This document shows positions 17,369 through 26,057 of a stretch of 64,000 nucleotides of DNA, one piece after another. The translations under genes and the position numbers were made by a program. Under the pieces are notes generated by a model. That model was not told where the DNA came from, did not search any database, and saw only the letters and a list, made by a program, of their open reading frames with translations. Numbering within the stretch: the stretch's first letter is position 1; each line of letters begins with the position of its first letter. The DNA is from Algoriphagus sp. CAU 1675 (GTDB taxonomy: Bacteria; Bacteroidota; Bacteroidia; Cytophagales; Cyclobacteriaceae), in assembly GCF_029222925.1 (NCBI RefSeq), contig NZ_JARHUI010000001.1:372986-436985 (forward strand), given 5' to 3'.

Positions 17369-17395
17369 TTTCAGGATTACTGGTCAAAATAAAAG

Positions 17396-17422
17396 AAAAG
17401 CGCCCAAATGGGCGCTTTTTTT
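17396..17422. terminator. Bidirectional terminator between ndk and the TPM operon
   Basis: AAAAGCGCCC (17396-17405) and GGGCGCTTTT (17410-17419) form a stem with a 4-nt AAAT loop, flanked by A- and T-runs on both sides. Confidence 0.85.
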
Positions 17423-17467
17423 GTGTTTAGCCAAGGGATGGAGTTTTTGATGCAAGGAGTGTTGAGC

Positions 17468-18289
17468 TTACCAGCTTCCACCGGCACCTCCTCCGCCAAA
17501 GCTTCCTCCTCCGAATCCACCGAATCCGCCGCCACCGCCGCCGAATCCGCCAAAGCTTCCACCACCTGAAGAAAAGTCTCCGTATTTTCCACGGTTACCC
17601 CCCTTGAGCATGTTTGCTAGCATGATGGTAGTCCAGAGATCAATTCCTCCTCCTTTGCCTCCCATATGATTGTCATTGTCTTTTCGGTTTTTGATCAGAG
17701 GCAATATGACAAATAGGATGAGGAAGATGAGCAATATCAGAAATCCTCCACCCTGGTTTCCATCCGAAACGACTTCCTCAGCTTGGTATTCTCCAGAGGC
17801 CAATTTGATGATCATATCCGTGGCTTGGTCCAGACCTTCGAAGTAGGATTCCATTTTAAAATTAGGAATGATCAGATTACTGACAATTCGTTTTGCCAGA
17901 GCATCAGGTACGACTCCCTCCATTCCATAACCGGTAGCTATAAAAACTTTACGGTCTTCCATAGCACCTAGAATCAGGATACCGTTGTCATTTTTTCCTC
18001 CTATGCCCCATAGGTCTCCCAATTGGAATGCATAGTCTGATATATCGTATTGACCTACAGACCGCATTAGTACAATGGCAATCTGGGTAGAGGTACTGTC
18101 ACTGTAGGCCACCAGTTTTTGCTCTAATCTATTGGCTTCTTGTGCCGATAGGGTTCCCGTGTAATCATTTACCAGACGTGGGGGGTTGGGGACCGGGGGA
18201 AAATCCTGCGCAAAGAGAGCGGAGCTTCCCCAAATGAACAGAAGGCTTAGAAGTAGGGTATGGATTTTATTTTCCAAATGAAATCTCAT
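17468..18289 (-). CDS. TPM-domain membrane protein with glycine-rich tail
   Basis: A 273-residue protein started at ATG 18289, which begins a signal peptide (HTLLLSLLFIWGSSALFAQ); this overlaps the upstream gene by 23 nt. The TPM domain (about 35-175: LVNDYTGTLSAQEANRLE, GNDNGILILGAM-like core, FIATGYGMEG) is of the YgcG/Psb32 type. One transmembrane helix follows (FLILLIFLILFVILPLI). The C-terminal 50 residues are Gly/Phe/Ser repeats, typical of this family. It is the last gene of the lemA-TPM-TPM operon, whose role is unknown. Confidence 0.85.
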   Translation of the reverse strand: MRFHLENKIHTLLLSLLFIWGSSALFAQDFPPVPNPPRLVNDYTGTLSAQEANRLEQKLVAYSDSTSTQIAIVLMRSVGQYDISDYAFQLGDLWGIGGKNDNGILILGAMEDRKVFIATGYGMEGVVPDALAKRIVSNLIIPNFKMESYFEGLDQATDMIIKLASGEYQAEEVVSDGNQGGGFLILLIFLILFVILPLIKNRKDNDNHMGGKGGGIDLWTTIMLANMLKGGNRGKYGDFSSGGGSFGGFGGGGGGFGGFGGGSFGGGGAGGSW

Positions 18290-18704
18290 CAGAAAGTTCG
18301 TTTTGGTCGGTGTCTTTTTGATAGGGGAAATGATCAGCAAGCTGTTCACCAGCCATTTTGATCCCTTCCATCAGACCCTGGGTGAATAAGCCTTGTTTAA
18401 ATAGGCCTGCCATATGGTTTTTGATGTTTTCCCAAAAATTTTCGGGTACCACCTGATTTATTCCTGCGTCTCCAAGGATGGCAAAGCGGTGATCCAGGAC
18501 TGCCAAATAAAACAAGACCCCGTTTCTGTCCTTAGTCTGGTACATTTTTAGGGTTTCGAAGACCTCCGCAGCCCTGTCAAGAACCTCACCTTTACAGTGT
18601 GATTCGATGTGGACTTGGATTTCACCTGAAGTGGAAGTTTCTGCAGAGCGGATGGCATCCACAATTCGCTCCCGCTCTGCAGAGGAGAATAATTTCTCAG
18701 CCAT
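18267..18704 (-). CDS. TPM-domain protein without signal peptide
   Basis: A 145-residue protein with a TPM domain (TSTSGEIQVHIESHCKGEVL, then RNGVLFYLAVLDHRFAILGD and a MAGLFKQGLFTQGLMEGI segment). It has no signal sequence, in contrast to its downstream partner. It lies 10 nt after lemA and overlaps the next TPM gene, a common arrangement in Bacteroidota. Confidence 0.85.
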   Translation of the reverse strand: MAEKLFSSAERERIVDAIRSAETSTSGEIQVHIESHCKGEVLDRAAEVFETLKMYQTKDRNGVLFYLAVLDHRFAILGDAGINQVVPENFWENIKNHMAGLFKQGLFTQGLMEGIKMAGEQLADHFPYQKDTDQNELSDEISFGK

Positions 18705-18714
18705 AGCTTAAGAA

Positions 18715-19305
18715 TTAAAATTGTACGGTTGGGGCATTTTCAGCTCCAGCAGCAGCAGTGAAGGTTCCTTTGGTCTCAAAGCCATACCAGCCCGCGAAAA
18801 TATTGTTTGGGAAGGTTCTTAAGTTGGTGTTATAGGAGACCACCGATTCATTGAAATTTCTACGGGCTACCGCAATTCTATTTTCTGTTCCTTCCAGTTG
18901 AGCCTGAAGCTCCAGGAAGTTTTGGTTTGCCTTGAGATCAGGATAGCGCTCTACAGTGACCAACAATCTGCTTAAGGCTCCAGAAAGCTGATCTTGGGCC
19001 TGCTGAAACTGCTGGATATTTTCAGGTGTCAAGTTGGTAGGATCCAAAGTCATGGAAGTAGCCTTAGCTCTAGCTTCTACAACTCCAGTTAGGGTCTCCT
19101 GCTCAAAGTCCGCATAACCCTTCACCGTGTTGACCAAGTTGGGAATTAGGTCAGCTCTTCGCTGATATTGGGTCTCAACTTCAGCCCATTGTCCATTTAC
19201 CTGTTCTTCGGTCTGTACAAATTGATTGTAAGTACCCACCGCTTTAGTGTAGATAAAGATTCCGACCACGGCCAGGATTAAAATCGGGATTAATAATTTT
19301 TTCAT
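18715..19305 (-). CDS. lemA: LemA family protein
   Basis: A 196-residue protein with an N-terminal helix (LLIPILILAVVGIFIYTKAV) then the LemA core: VNGQWAEVETQYQRRADLIP, NLVNTVKGYADFEQETL, LLVTVERYPDLKAN, and ENRIAVARRNFNESVVSYN. LemA is a membrane-anchored coiled-coil protein of unknown exact role. It is first of the lemA-TPM-TPM operon. An exact -7 box stands about 80 nt upstream. Confidence 0.92.
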   Translation of the reverse strand: MKKLLIPILILAVVGIFIYTKAVGTYNQFVQTEEQVNGQWAEVETQYQRRADLIPNLVNTVKGYADFEQETLTGVVEARAKATSMTLDPTNLTPENIQQFQQAQDQLSGALSRLLVTVERYPDLKANQNFLELQAQLEGTENRIAVARRNFNESVVSYNTNLRTFPNNIFAGWYGFETKGTFTAAAGAENAPTVQF

Positions 19306-19382
19306 TTTTATTCGTTGGTTTTCTAATTCTGAATACTGACGGATTATGTAAGGAGAAGTTGTTTTTTCTCATTTGCTTAGTC

Positions 19383-19390
19383 CAAAAGTA
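19383..19390 (-). promoter_or_regulatory. Candidate -7 promoter element of the lemA operon
   Basis: TACTTTTG on the minus strand matches TAnnTTTG exactly, in the 116-nt gap between the protease gene and lemA. No clear -33 TTTG is seen. Confidence 0.4.
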
Positions 19391-19421
19391 GGCAATTTTA
19401 TCAGTTTGGAGCCCTTTCGTT

Positions 19422-20675
19422 CTAAATTTGACGTTTCAGTTCGATCATGATTTTTAGATCTTCATAGGTAGTGAGCGTTTCATCGAAGTACCTTCTGAGT
19501 TCAAACTGTATTTCTTTTCCTTCCTCGGATTTGAGCAACTTGATCATGTCAGAAAGATCCCAAAGTTCGGCAGGGATTTTATTGACCTTGAGGATTTCGT
19601 CAAATTGCTTAATTCCTGCTTTGTATGCCGGAGATCCGGGCCGTACCATTCCAATATAAAATCTGGTTTCGTCCGTTGGGATTTTTTTGATCACTACTCC
19701 GCTCATGTCAAATTGGAATGGAGCATAAAAACCTTCCCCCCTTTTCATCAAAGCTCTGCCCCTAGGGTAGTCCAAAATCATTCTGGTTCGTCCGAGAATC
19801 TCTGAACCCAAACTACCCAATCTGCCGGTTTCCAAAATGATGTGGCTGAAGGCGGTTTCTTCCGGGTAGGAAGTAAGGACTTGCTGTAGCTTAAGTCCCC
19901 CGATTTTCAGCGCATCCACCCGTCCTATCAATCCATATAAGACTCCTCCTAGACTTTGTCCCAATTCAGTTTCCAAAAAAAGAGGGGGGAGTTTAATATC
20001 TGTGCTGGTTTCTCGATTGAGCAACAATCCATGATTTGCACCTGTATCTATCAGGAGTTTGGAATTTAAGCTTGCCCCTTCTTTTTGCTTGATTTTCGCA
20101 AGAATGTAAGGTTTTCCGTTTTCCACAGTCATGGGAAGCTTTTTGTAAAAAGGAGGAGCCCATTTTATTGCCTCAGGACTGTAAAAATCCATTTTCCCTT
20201 CATCATAGTTGATTTTGACTGGGTTGAATTTGAAAAATTCATAACCGATGATCCCATAGATAGGAACCCCTATCACCGATTCAAGCTCCAGAAAATCCTC
20301 TTCCAATACCAATAAACTTTGAAGCCTTCCCTCGACAGGTCCCAGATCCAGATGGTTAATCGGGGAAATGGAAGCCATAAGTTCTTCGCTTCCATCCGCG
20401 CCAAGAAGGTTGATGCGTCTGCTGTATTCAAGTCCCATGGCATCTCCTAGGTTTTTGCTAAAGAGAATATTGGACCGCACACCTGTGTCCACTAAGAAGT
20501 TGATAGGATAATTGCCGTTTATTGATACAGGAAGAATGATTAGGCTGTTGGATGCTAAAAATGGGATGGTGACCCTCCGTTTGTCTTCTTTCATAAAAAA
20601 TCCCGGTACCTGAGCCAGTGCCCAGGTTAGATTTATTATCAAAAGAAGTATTACTAGTGCTGTTTTATTGAGCAT
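19422..20675 (-). CDS. Retropepsin-like aspartyl protease with PDZ domain
   Basis: A 417-residue exported protein. A signal peptide ends ALAQ. Two aspartyl-protease halves follow with active-site triplets in NFLVDTGVRSN and KLLIDTGANHG, each followed by hydrophobic-hydrophobic-glycine strands (IIGYEFF; LGSEILGR). A C-terminal PDZ domain (about 325-400: RPGSPAYKAGIKQFDEIL) likely binds substrate. The two-DTG plus PDZ layout is known for Bacteroidota periplasmic proteases of undefined target. It stands alone on its strand. Confidence 0.85.
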   Translation of the reverse strand: MLNKTALVILLLIINLTWALAQVPGFFMKEDKRRVTIPFLASNSLIILPVSINGNYPINFLVDTGVRSNILFSKNLGDAMGLEYSRRINLLGADGSEELMASISPINHLDLGPVEGRLQSLLVLEEDFLELESVIGVPIYGIIGYEFFKFNPVKINYDEGKMDFYSPEAIKWAPPFYKKLPMTVENGKPYILAKIKQKEGASLNSKLLIDTGANHGLLLNRETSTDIKLPPLFLETELGQSLGGVLYGLIGRVDALKIGGLKLQQVLTSYPEETAFSHIILETGRLGSLGSEILGRTRMILDYPRGRALMKRGEGFYAPFQFDMSGVVIKKIPTDETRFYIGMVRPGSPAYKAGIKQFDEILKVNKIPAELWDLSDMIKLLKSEEGKEIQFELRRYFDETLTTYEDLKIMIELKRQI

Positions 20676-20876
20676 TTATTTAGGTGAAGGGTGCATTGAA
20701 TAAGTTACCTAATTTTTAGACTTTATTCTATACTTATAACTTGACAGACAGGCCTCAAGGTTTCAATCCGGGTATAAAATTTTAATTAGACTGATATCAA
20801 ATAACCCAGCTTTGCTCTATGTGTTTGGCGGAAATTGAAGAATAACTCATCTTTAATCTAAGAATAATCCCAAAAA

Positions 20877-21350
20877 ATGGCAGATAAGGCACTTATAGAA
20901 AAGGCTAAGAAAATCTTCGAAAACTTTCTTCAAAAACAAGGAAGCAGAAAAACCCCTGAGCGGTTTTCAGTGATTGATGAACTATACTCACTCCCCGAAG
21001 ATGAGCATATGGATGTGGAGGGACTGTTCCTTAGCATGCGTAACAAGGGCTATTCTATCAGCCGAGCTACCATTTACAATACCCTTGATCTCCTGGTGGA
21101 AAGTGGACTTGCCGTCAAACATCAATTCAAGGATAAAGTCGCGCTTTACGAGCAGGCCTTGACCTACAAGCATCATGACCACCATGTCTGCAATCAATGT
21201 CGAAAAATCAGGGAGTTTTCAGATCCCAAAATAAATGAGATCAAAGAGGCTATAGGGAAGGAATTTCAATCTGCTATCCAATCCCATTCTTTGGTACTTT
21301 ATGGAGATTGCCAGATTGAAAACTGTGAAAACCTGAATCAGTTGTCCTGA
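20877..21350 (+). CDS. fur: Fur family transcriptional regulator
   Basis: A 157-residue metalloregulator with a winged-helix N-domain (SISRATIYNTLDLLVESGLA) and a metal-binding C-domain with KHHDHHVCNQCRKI and a later C-Q-I-E-N-C pair, giving a structural zinc site and regulatory sites. The ferric-uptake subgroup is likely because of the HHDHHxxC run, but Zur and PerR cannot be excluded. Its end overlaps the convergent SRPBCC gene by 13 nt. Confidence 0.85.
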   Translation: MADKALIEKAKKIFENFLQKQGSRKTPERFSVIDELYSLPEDEHMDVEGLFLSMRNKGYSISRATIYNTLDLLVESGLAVKHQFKDKVALYEQALTYKHHDHHVCNQCRKIREFSDPKINEIKEAIGKEFQSAIQSHSLVLYGDCQIENCENLNQLS

Positions 21351-21787
21351 CCTTCTTTAAAGATTTTTCGGTAAATAGGCTTCCGGTAAAGAAACTGCAA
21401 TAAGAGAGCTGGATAAAGCAAAAGGGTCATCAGGGAAAAGGGAGCCTCAAAATCTATTTCATCCCGGATCAAGGTTCCCGTTTCAGATTGGATAATTCTG
21501 TGTTTGTGTCTCCATTTTTTGAGAAAGAAGGGTAATTCAATGCCTTCGTCAATAAAATAAAACTCCGACTCCTTGCTTTCATCTTCTGTGATTTTACTGG
21601 TCCATATCTGCTTAAAAAGAAGAAAATTCAATTCCAAGGAGACCAAGTCACCAGTTCTGGATCCATCAAACCTGAGTATTTTAACTGGGGGAAAAGGTGG
21701 ACTGAGCCGTTTGAAAAGGGACTCATTAAAGCCTTCCTTTACCTTAGGGAGTGATTTTTCGACATGGGTTTGAAGAGCGATTCTCAT
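21338..21787 (-). CDS. SRPBCC-fold ligand-binding protein
   Basis: A 149-residue protein. The conserved run RFDGSRTGDLVSLELNF, WTSKIT, FYFIDEGIELPFF and HKHRI match a Bacteroidota family of START/SRPBCC-like proteins with a hydrophobic ligand pocket. No catalytic residues are known. It follows the COX3-like gene by 4 nt, which points to an operon and perhaps a membrane or lipid link. Its 3' end is antisense to the end of fur. Confidence 0.7.
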   Translation of the reverse strand: MRIALQTHVEKSLPKVKEGFNESLFKRLSPPFPPVKILRFDGSRTGDLVSLELNFLLFKQIWTSKITEDESKESEFYFIDEGIELPFFLKKWRHKHRIIQSETGTLIRDEIDFEAPFSLMTLLLYPALLLQFLYRKPIYRKIFKEGQDN

Positions 21788-21791
21788 TGTA

Positions 21792-22415
21792 TCAAAAGCT
21801 TAGTACAAAAAGCAAAAACAGGATAAGCCAGATTCCATCCATGAATTGCCAATAAATGGTAAAGAGCCGGATTCTCATTTTTTCGAATGGATTGGTAAAT
21901 ACGATCAGACGCTGGATTCCATCCTTTTTAGTTTTCCTTAGTTGAATCCAAAGAATAAAGGCAAAGATCATTGCACCCAACAGGTGAAAAATGTGGATTC
22001 CTGACAATAGATATAGAAAGCTTCCACTTGGAATTCCCCTGAAATCAATATTCATAGATTGAAGTTCCACCCAACCCAAAAATTGCAAAAGGGTGAAGAG
22101 TGTCCCCAAAATCAGCGTATTTCTTAAGGATTGGATGATTTTTTGGGTTTTTTCCTCATTATAATACAGGCGCATTTTGGTGGCCGAATAACCGCTAACC
22201 ATCAATAAAAAGGTAGAAATTAAAAATGAAATAGGGATTCTTCCTCCAAGACCTTCCAGTTGATTTAGAATGGAAAAAAGGAAAGCAACGGTCAAAAACA
22301 AAAAAATCAGCCCACTTCCGAGCATACCCAAATACAGCATGGTTTCATAAGGGTGCAGGCTCTCCAGTTTGTTAAGCCAAGTTTTGGATTCTTTTTCACT
22401 TTCCATCAAGGGCAA
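21792..22415 (-). CDS. Cytochrome c oxidase subunit III-like membrane protein
   Basis: A 207-residue protein with five hydrophobic segments (for example MLYLGMLGSGLIFLFLTVA and FLISTFLLMVSGYSA). LSGIHIFHLLGAMIF and YWQFMDGIWLILFLL are the subunit III signatures. The expected copper/heme subunits are not adjacent, so it may be a stray paralogue or serve an alternative oxidase complex. It may start at 22415 or at 22406. Operon with the SRPBCC gene. Confidence 0.8.
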   Translation of the reverse strand: MPLMESEKESKTWLNKLESLHPYETMLYLGMLGSGLIFLFLTVAFLFSILNQLEGLGGRIPISFLISTFLLMVSGYSATKMRLYYNEEKTQKIIQSLRNTLILGTLFTLLQFLGWVELQSMNIDFRGIPSGSFLYLLSGIHIFHLLGAMIFAFILWIQLRKTKKDGIQRLIVFTNPFEKMRIRLFTIYWQFMDGIWLILFLLFVLSF

Positions 22416-22524
22416 AACAATTTATAGTCCAGTAGGTTCACAAATTCACTTTGAAGATTTAAATCCCAGAGATAAAATCTGAATGCGCTAAATTGCGCAG
22501 GCAAATTATAACCTTGAGTAAACT

Positions 22525-25500
22525 TTGGATCGCCAGGCATTCCTTTCCATTTATCAATCTGACCCTTTCTTTCAGACGCTTGCTACAGAAATTTCTGCTG
22601 AAGGGAAAAAAATATACCAAATCAAAGGGCTTTCTGGGAGTTTGGATATGGTAATTTTCAGTGCCTTTTACCAAACCCACGGAGGCTTTCACCTGATCAT
22701 AGCCCAAGATAAGGAGGAAGCAGCCTATCTCAATACCGACCTTCAGAGTCTGTTGGGGACTGAGGAGTTTATGGTATTCCCGTCCAGTTACAAGCGACCT
22801 TACCATTATGAGGAGGTGGACAATGCAAATGTCCTGATGCGGGCCGAAATCCTAAATGAGGTTTTGGAATCAAGGGATGGAAAAGGAATAGTGATTACTT
22901 ACCCTGAAGCATTATATGAAAAAGTAATCAACAAGCGTGCCCTGAAAGAAAATACCATTTCCGCCAAAGTCGGAGAGTCTGTGGATATGGAGTTTCTGTC
23001 TGAGGTATTGACCAGTTATGATTTTGAGCGGACGGATTTTGTCTACGAGCCTGGACAGTTTGCCATCAGAGGGGGGATTTTGGACGTGTTTTCGTTTTCA
23101 AATGACAAGCCTTACCGGCTGGAGCTTTTTGGAAAGGAAATTGAAAGCATTCGGAGCTTTGATCCGGAAACTCAGCTTTCCATTGAAGAAATGGATCATA
23201 TTTCCCTCATCCCGAACGTCCAAACCGAACTCTTCCAAGAAGTTCGCCAATCATTTCTAGGCTTTCTACCTACCTCAACTACCATTTGGATCAAGGACTT
23301 CCAGCTCACTCTTGACGTAATGACTGAGTGTTTTCACAAAGCGCAAAAAGAGTTTGACCTGATCATGGCCAAGACCAATGACACAAAATTGGTTTTGAAG
23401 CCCGAAGATTTGTTTGAGCAGGGCTCAGATTTCTCAGCTGCTGTTAAGGAATTTTCTTTGGTTGAATTCGGCAGGCAATTTTATCTCCACCCAAATGGAC
23501 AGCTCATTTGGGACAGCCAGCCTCAGCCCTCTTTTAACAAGAATTTTGAGCTGTTGGTGTCGAGTTTAGCCGAAAATGAAAAGAAGGGCTTCACCAATAT
23601 TCTGGTTGCAGAGAATGACAAACAGATTGATCGATTACTTGGGATTTTTCAGGAATTAGATCCTACGCTTCATGTTCAAAGCATGTTGCTTGGTCTTCGG
23701 GAGGGCTTTGAGGATAGAAAAACCAAATTGGTATGCTATACTGATCATCAGCTTTTTGAACGTTTCCACCGCTACAAATCCCGAAAAAAGGCTTCCAAAT
23801 CCAAAGCTTTAACGCTTAAAGAGCTCAAGGCGCTTCATCCCGGCGACTATGTGGTGCACATAGATTACGGTGTAGGCCGTTTTGCCGGTTTGGAAAAAGT
23901 AGAGATCGGAGGCAAGAAGCAGGAAGCGGTGAGATTGATCTTTAGGGACGATGATCTGTTGTATGTCAACATTCACTCCCTGCATAAAATTTCCAAGTAT
24001 TCTGGGCAAGAAGGTCAGGCTCCAGCCATGTCCAAATTGGGTTCACCGGACTGGGACAATAAAAAGAAACGAGCGAAGAAACAGGTCAAGGATATAGCCA
24101 AGGATCTGATTGCACTTTATGCCAAGAGGAGGACTGCTCCCGGCTATGCATTTTCTAAAGATTCGGTTTTACAGGTAGAACTTGAGAGCTCCTTTATCTA
24201 TGAGGATACTCCAGATCAGGCAGCGGCCACATCGGATGTCAAAGCGGATATGGAAAAATCCTACCCAATGGACCGATTGGTTTGCGGAGATGTAGGATTT
24301 GGGAAAACGGAAGTTGCCATTCGTGCTGCATTTAAGGCGCTAAATGACAGAAAGCAGGTAGCTGTATTGGTACCAACGACCATTTTGGCTATGCAACATT
24401 ACCAAACCTTCAAGGAAAGACTTGCAAATTTCCCTGTTCGGGTAGATTATATCAACCGTTTCAGAACAGCCAAAGAAATCAAGGAAATCATTCGGGATGT
24501 CAAGTCGGGGGAAATTGACATTCTGGTTGGAACCCATAAAATCGTCGGGAAAGACATAGAGTTTAAAGATTTGGGCTTACTGATTATTGACGAGGAGCAG
24601 AAGTTTGGAGTGAAGGTTAAAGACCAGCTGAAAAATCTCCGTGTCAATGTGGATGTACTGACCCTTACAGCGACCCCTATACCAAGGACCCTTCATTTTT
24701 CTCTGATGGGTGCTAGGGATCTTTCGGTGATAGCCACTCCACCGCCCAATCGACAGCCTGTGACTACGGAAGTTCAAACTTTTCAGGAAGAGGTGATCCG
24801 GGATGCTGTTTCCTATGAGTTGAGACGGGGAGGTCAGGTGTTTTTTGTACACAACCGCGTCGGAGAGATCGATAGTATTGCAAACCTAATTATGAAGCTT
24901 GTTCCCGATGCTAGAGTAGTCGGTGCACATGGTCAAATGGATGGCAAAAAGTTGGAGAAGATCATGGTGGATTTTATCAACCATGAATACGATGTGCTGG
25001 TTTCCACCAATATCATCGAATCCGGTCTCGATATACCGAATGCCAATACCATTATTATCAATAGAGCCCATATGTTTGGGCTGAGCGATTTGCATCAAAT
25101 GAGAGGTCGGGTAGGGAGAAGCAACAAGAAGGCATTTTGCTATTTGTTGACCAGTCCGATGTCAGGGTTGACTCCGGAAGCCAGAAAGCGTCTTCAAACA
25201 TTGGAGGAGTTCTCTGATTTAGGCGACGGGTTTAAAGTGGCAATGAAAGATTTGGATATCCGGGGTGCGGGGAATCTTTTGGGTGCTGAGCAAAGCGGAT
25301 TTATTACAGACTTGGGTTTTGAAATGTATCATAAAATCCTGGATGAGGCTGTTCAGGAGTTGAAAGAAAATGAGTTTGCTGCCCTATTTGAGACTGATCT
25401 GAAGGAAAAGGTCAAGGTCTTGGTACAGGACTGTACAATTGAGACAGATTTGGAGTTATTGATTCCTGAGGATTATGTGAATAACATCAGCGAAAGATTG

Positions 25501-25878
25501 GGCTTGTATTCCAAGTTGGACTCCCTCAAAAATGAGGAGGAACTTGAGAAGTTTTCCTCCATGCTGGATGACCGATTTGGTCCTTTGCCTGAAGAAGTCA
25601 AAGACTTGATGGAGACGGTCAGATTGAGATGGAAAGCTGAGAAGCTGGGTATAGAAAAACTCGTGTTGAAAAACGGGCAGATGAAGTGCTATTTATTGCC
25701 TTCTACGAGAGATGATTTTTATTCCTCTCCGGTATTCCAGCAAATCATGCGAAGTGCCCAATTCCATTCCAAATACTTCAAAATAAAAGAACATAAAAAT
25801 CGTTTAATTCTAACAGTTTCAGAAGTTTCTACCATTTCCAAGGCTCAGAATTGGCTAAAAATTATGCTTGAAAGTTAA
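22525..25878 (+). CDS. mfd: Transcription-repair coupling factor Mfd
   Basis: A 1117-residue protein of normal length. Domain order: UvrB-homology region (residues about 1-340), RNA polymerase-interacting domain near 440-500 (HPGDYVVHIDYGVGRF), helicase core with Walker A DVGFGKTEVAIRAAF, DEEQ box in IIDEEQKFGVKVKD, TATPIPRTLHFS, and QMRGRVGRS, then a C-terminal TRCF domain. It displaces stalled RNA polymerase and recruits UvrA. The start is TTG at 22525: the frame is closed by TAA six nt upstream, and the first in-frame ATG (MVIFSAF) would remove 40 conserved-looking residues. Confidence 0.97.
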   Translation: MDRQAFLSIYQSDPFFQTLATEISAEGKKIYQIKGLSGSLDMVIFSAFYQTHGGFHLIIAQDKEEAAYLNTDLQSLLGTEEFMVFPSSYKRPYHYEEVDNANVLMRAEILNEVLESRDGKGIVITYPEALYEKVINKRALKENTISAKVGESVDMEFLSEVLTSYDFERTDFVYEPGQFAIRGGILDVFSFSNDKPYRLELFGKEIESIRSFDPETQLSIEEMDHISLIPNVQTELFQEVRQSFLGFLPTSTTIWIKDFQLTLDVMTECFHKAQKEFDLIMAKTNDTKLVLKPEDLFEQGSDFSAAVKEFSLVEFGRQFYLHPNGQLIWDSQPQPSFNKNFELLVSSLAENEKKGFTNILVAENDKQIDRLLGIFQELDPTLHVQSMLLGLREGFEDRKTKLVCYTDHQLFERFHRYKSRKKASKSKALTLKELKALHPGDYVVHIDYGVGRFAGLEKVEIGGKKQEAVRLIFRDDDLLYVNIHSLHKISKYSGQEGQAPAMSKLGSPDWDNKKKRAKKQVKDIAKDLIALYAKRRTAPGYAFSKDSVLQVELESSFIYEDTPDQAAATSDVKADMEKSYPMDRLVCGDVGFGKTEVAIRAAFKALNDRKQVAVLVPTTILAMQHYQTFKERLANFPVRVDYINRFRTAKEIKEIIRDVKSGEIDILVGTHKIVGKDIEFKDLGLLIIDEEQKFGVKVKDQLKNLRVNVDVLTLTATPIPRTLHFSLMGARDLSVIATPPPNRQPVTTEVQTFQEEVIRDAVSYELRRGGQVFFVHNRVGEIDSIANLIMKLVPDARVVGAHGQMDGKKLEKIMVDFINHEYDVLVSTNIIESGLDIPNANTIIINRAHMFGLSDLHQMRGRVGRSNKKAFCYLLTSPMSGLTPEARKRLQTLEEFSDLGDGFKVAMKDLDIRGAGNLLGAEQSGFITDLGFEMYHKILDEAVQELKENEFAALFETDLKEKVKVLVQDCTIETDLELLIPEDYVNNISERLGLYSKLDSLKNEEELEKFSSMLDDRFGPLPEEVKDLMETVRLRWKAEKLGIEKLVLKNGQMKCYLLPSTRDDFYSSPVFQQIMRSAQFHSKYFKIKEHKNRLILTVSEVSTISKAQNWLKIMLES

Positions 25879-25896
25879 ATTTTTGAAAATTTTAAC

Positions 25897-25912
25897 TGGC
25901 ATAAATATTGCA
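25897..25912 (+). promoter_or_regulatory. Sigma-54-like promoter upstream of the gldJ-like gene
   Basis: CTGGCATAAATATTGCA reads as TGGCAT-N5-TTGCA (consensus TGGCAC-N5-TTGCW), with one mismatch and exact -24/-12 spacing. It is in the 179-nt gap after mfd, 145 nt before the gldJ-like start. Whether this organism has RpoN cannot be seen here. Confidence 0.5.
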
Positions 25913-26057
25913 GTTTTGACATATAAAATTGTATCATTTTCCCAATTTGCTTCATCTTCTGAGGATTTAAGGGTTTTGGCTTTGGTACTTCTGATTGGAA
26001 AGTACCAATCAATGGTTTTATATTAGTATTTTGAATTTGATCTAAACTCCATTTTAT

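Noticed and set aside
22484..22499. TGCGC/GCGCA hairpin upstream of mfd
   Set aside because: Only 5 bp; kept as a note to the mfd start, not as a separate element.
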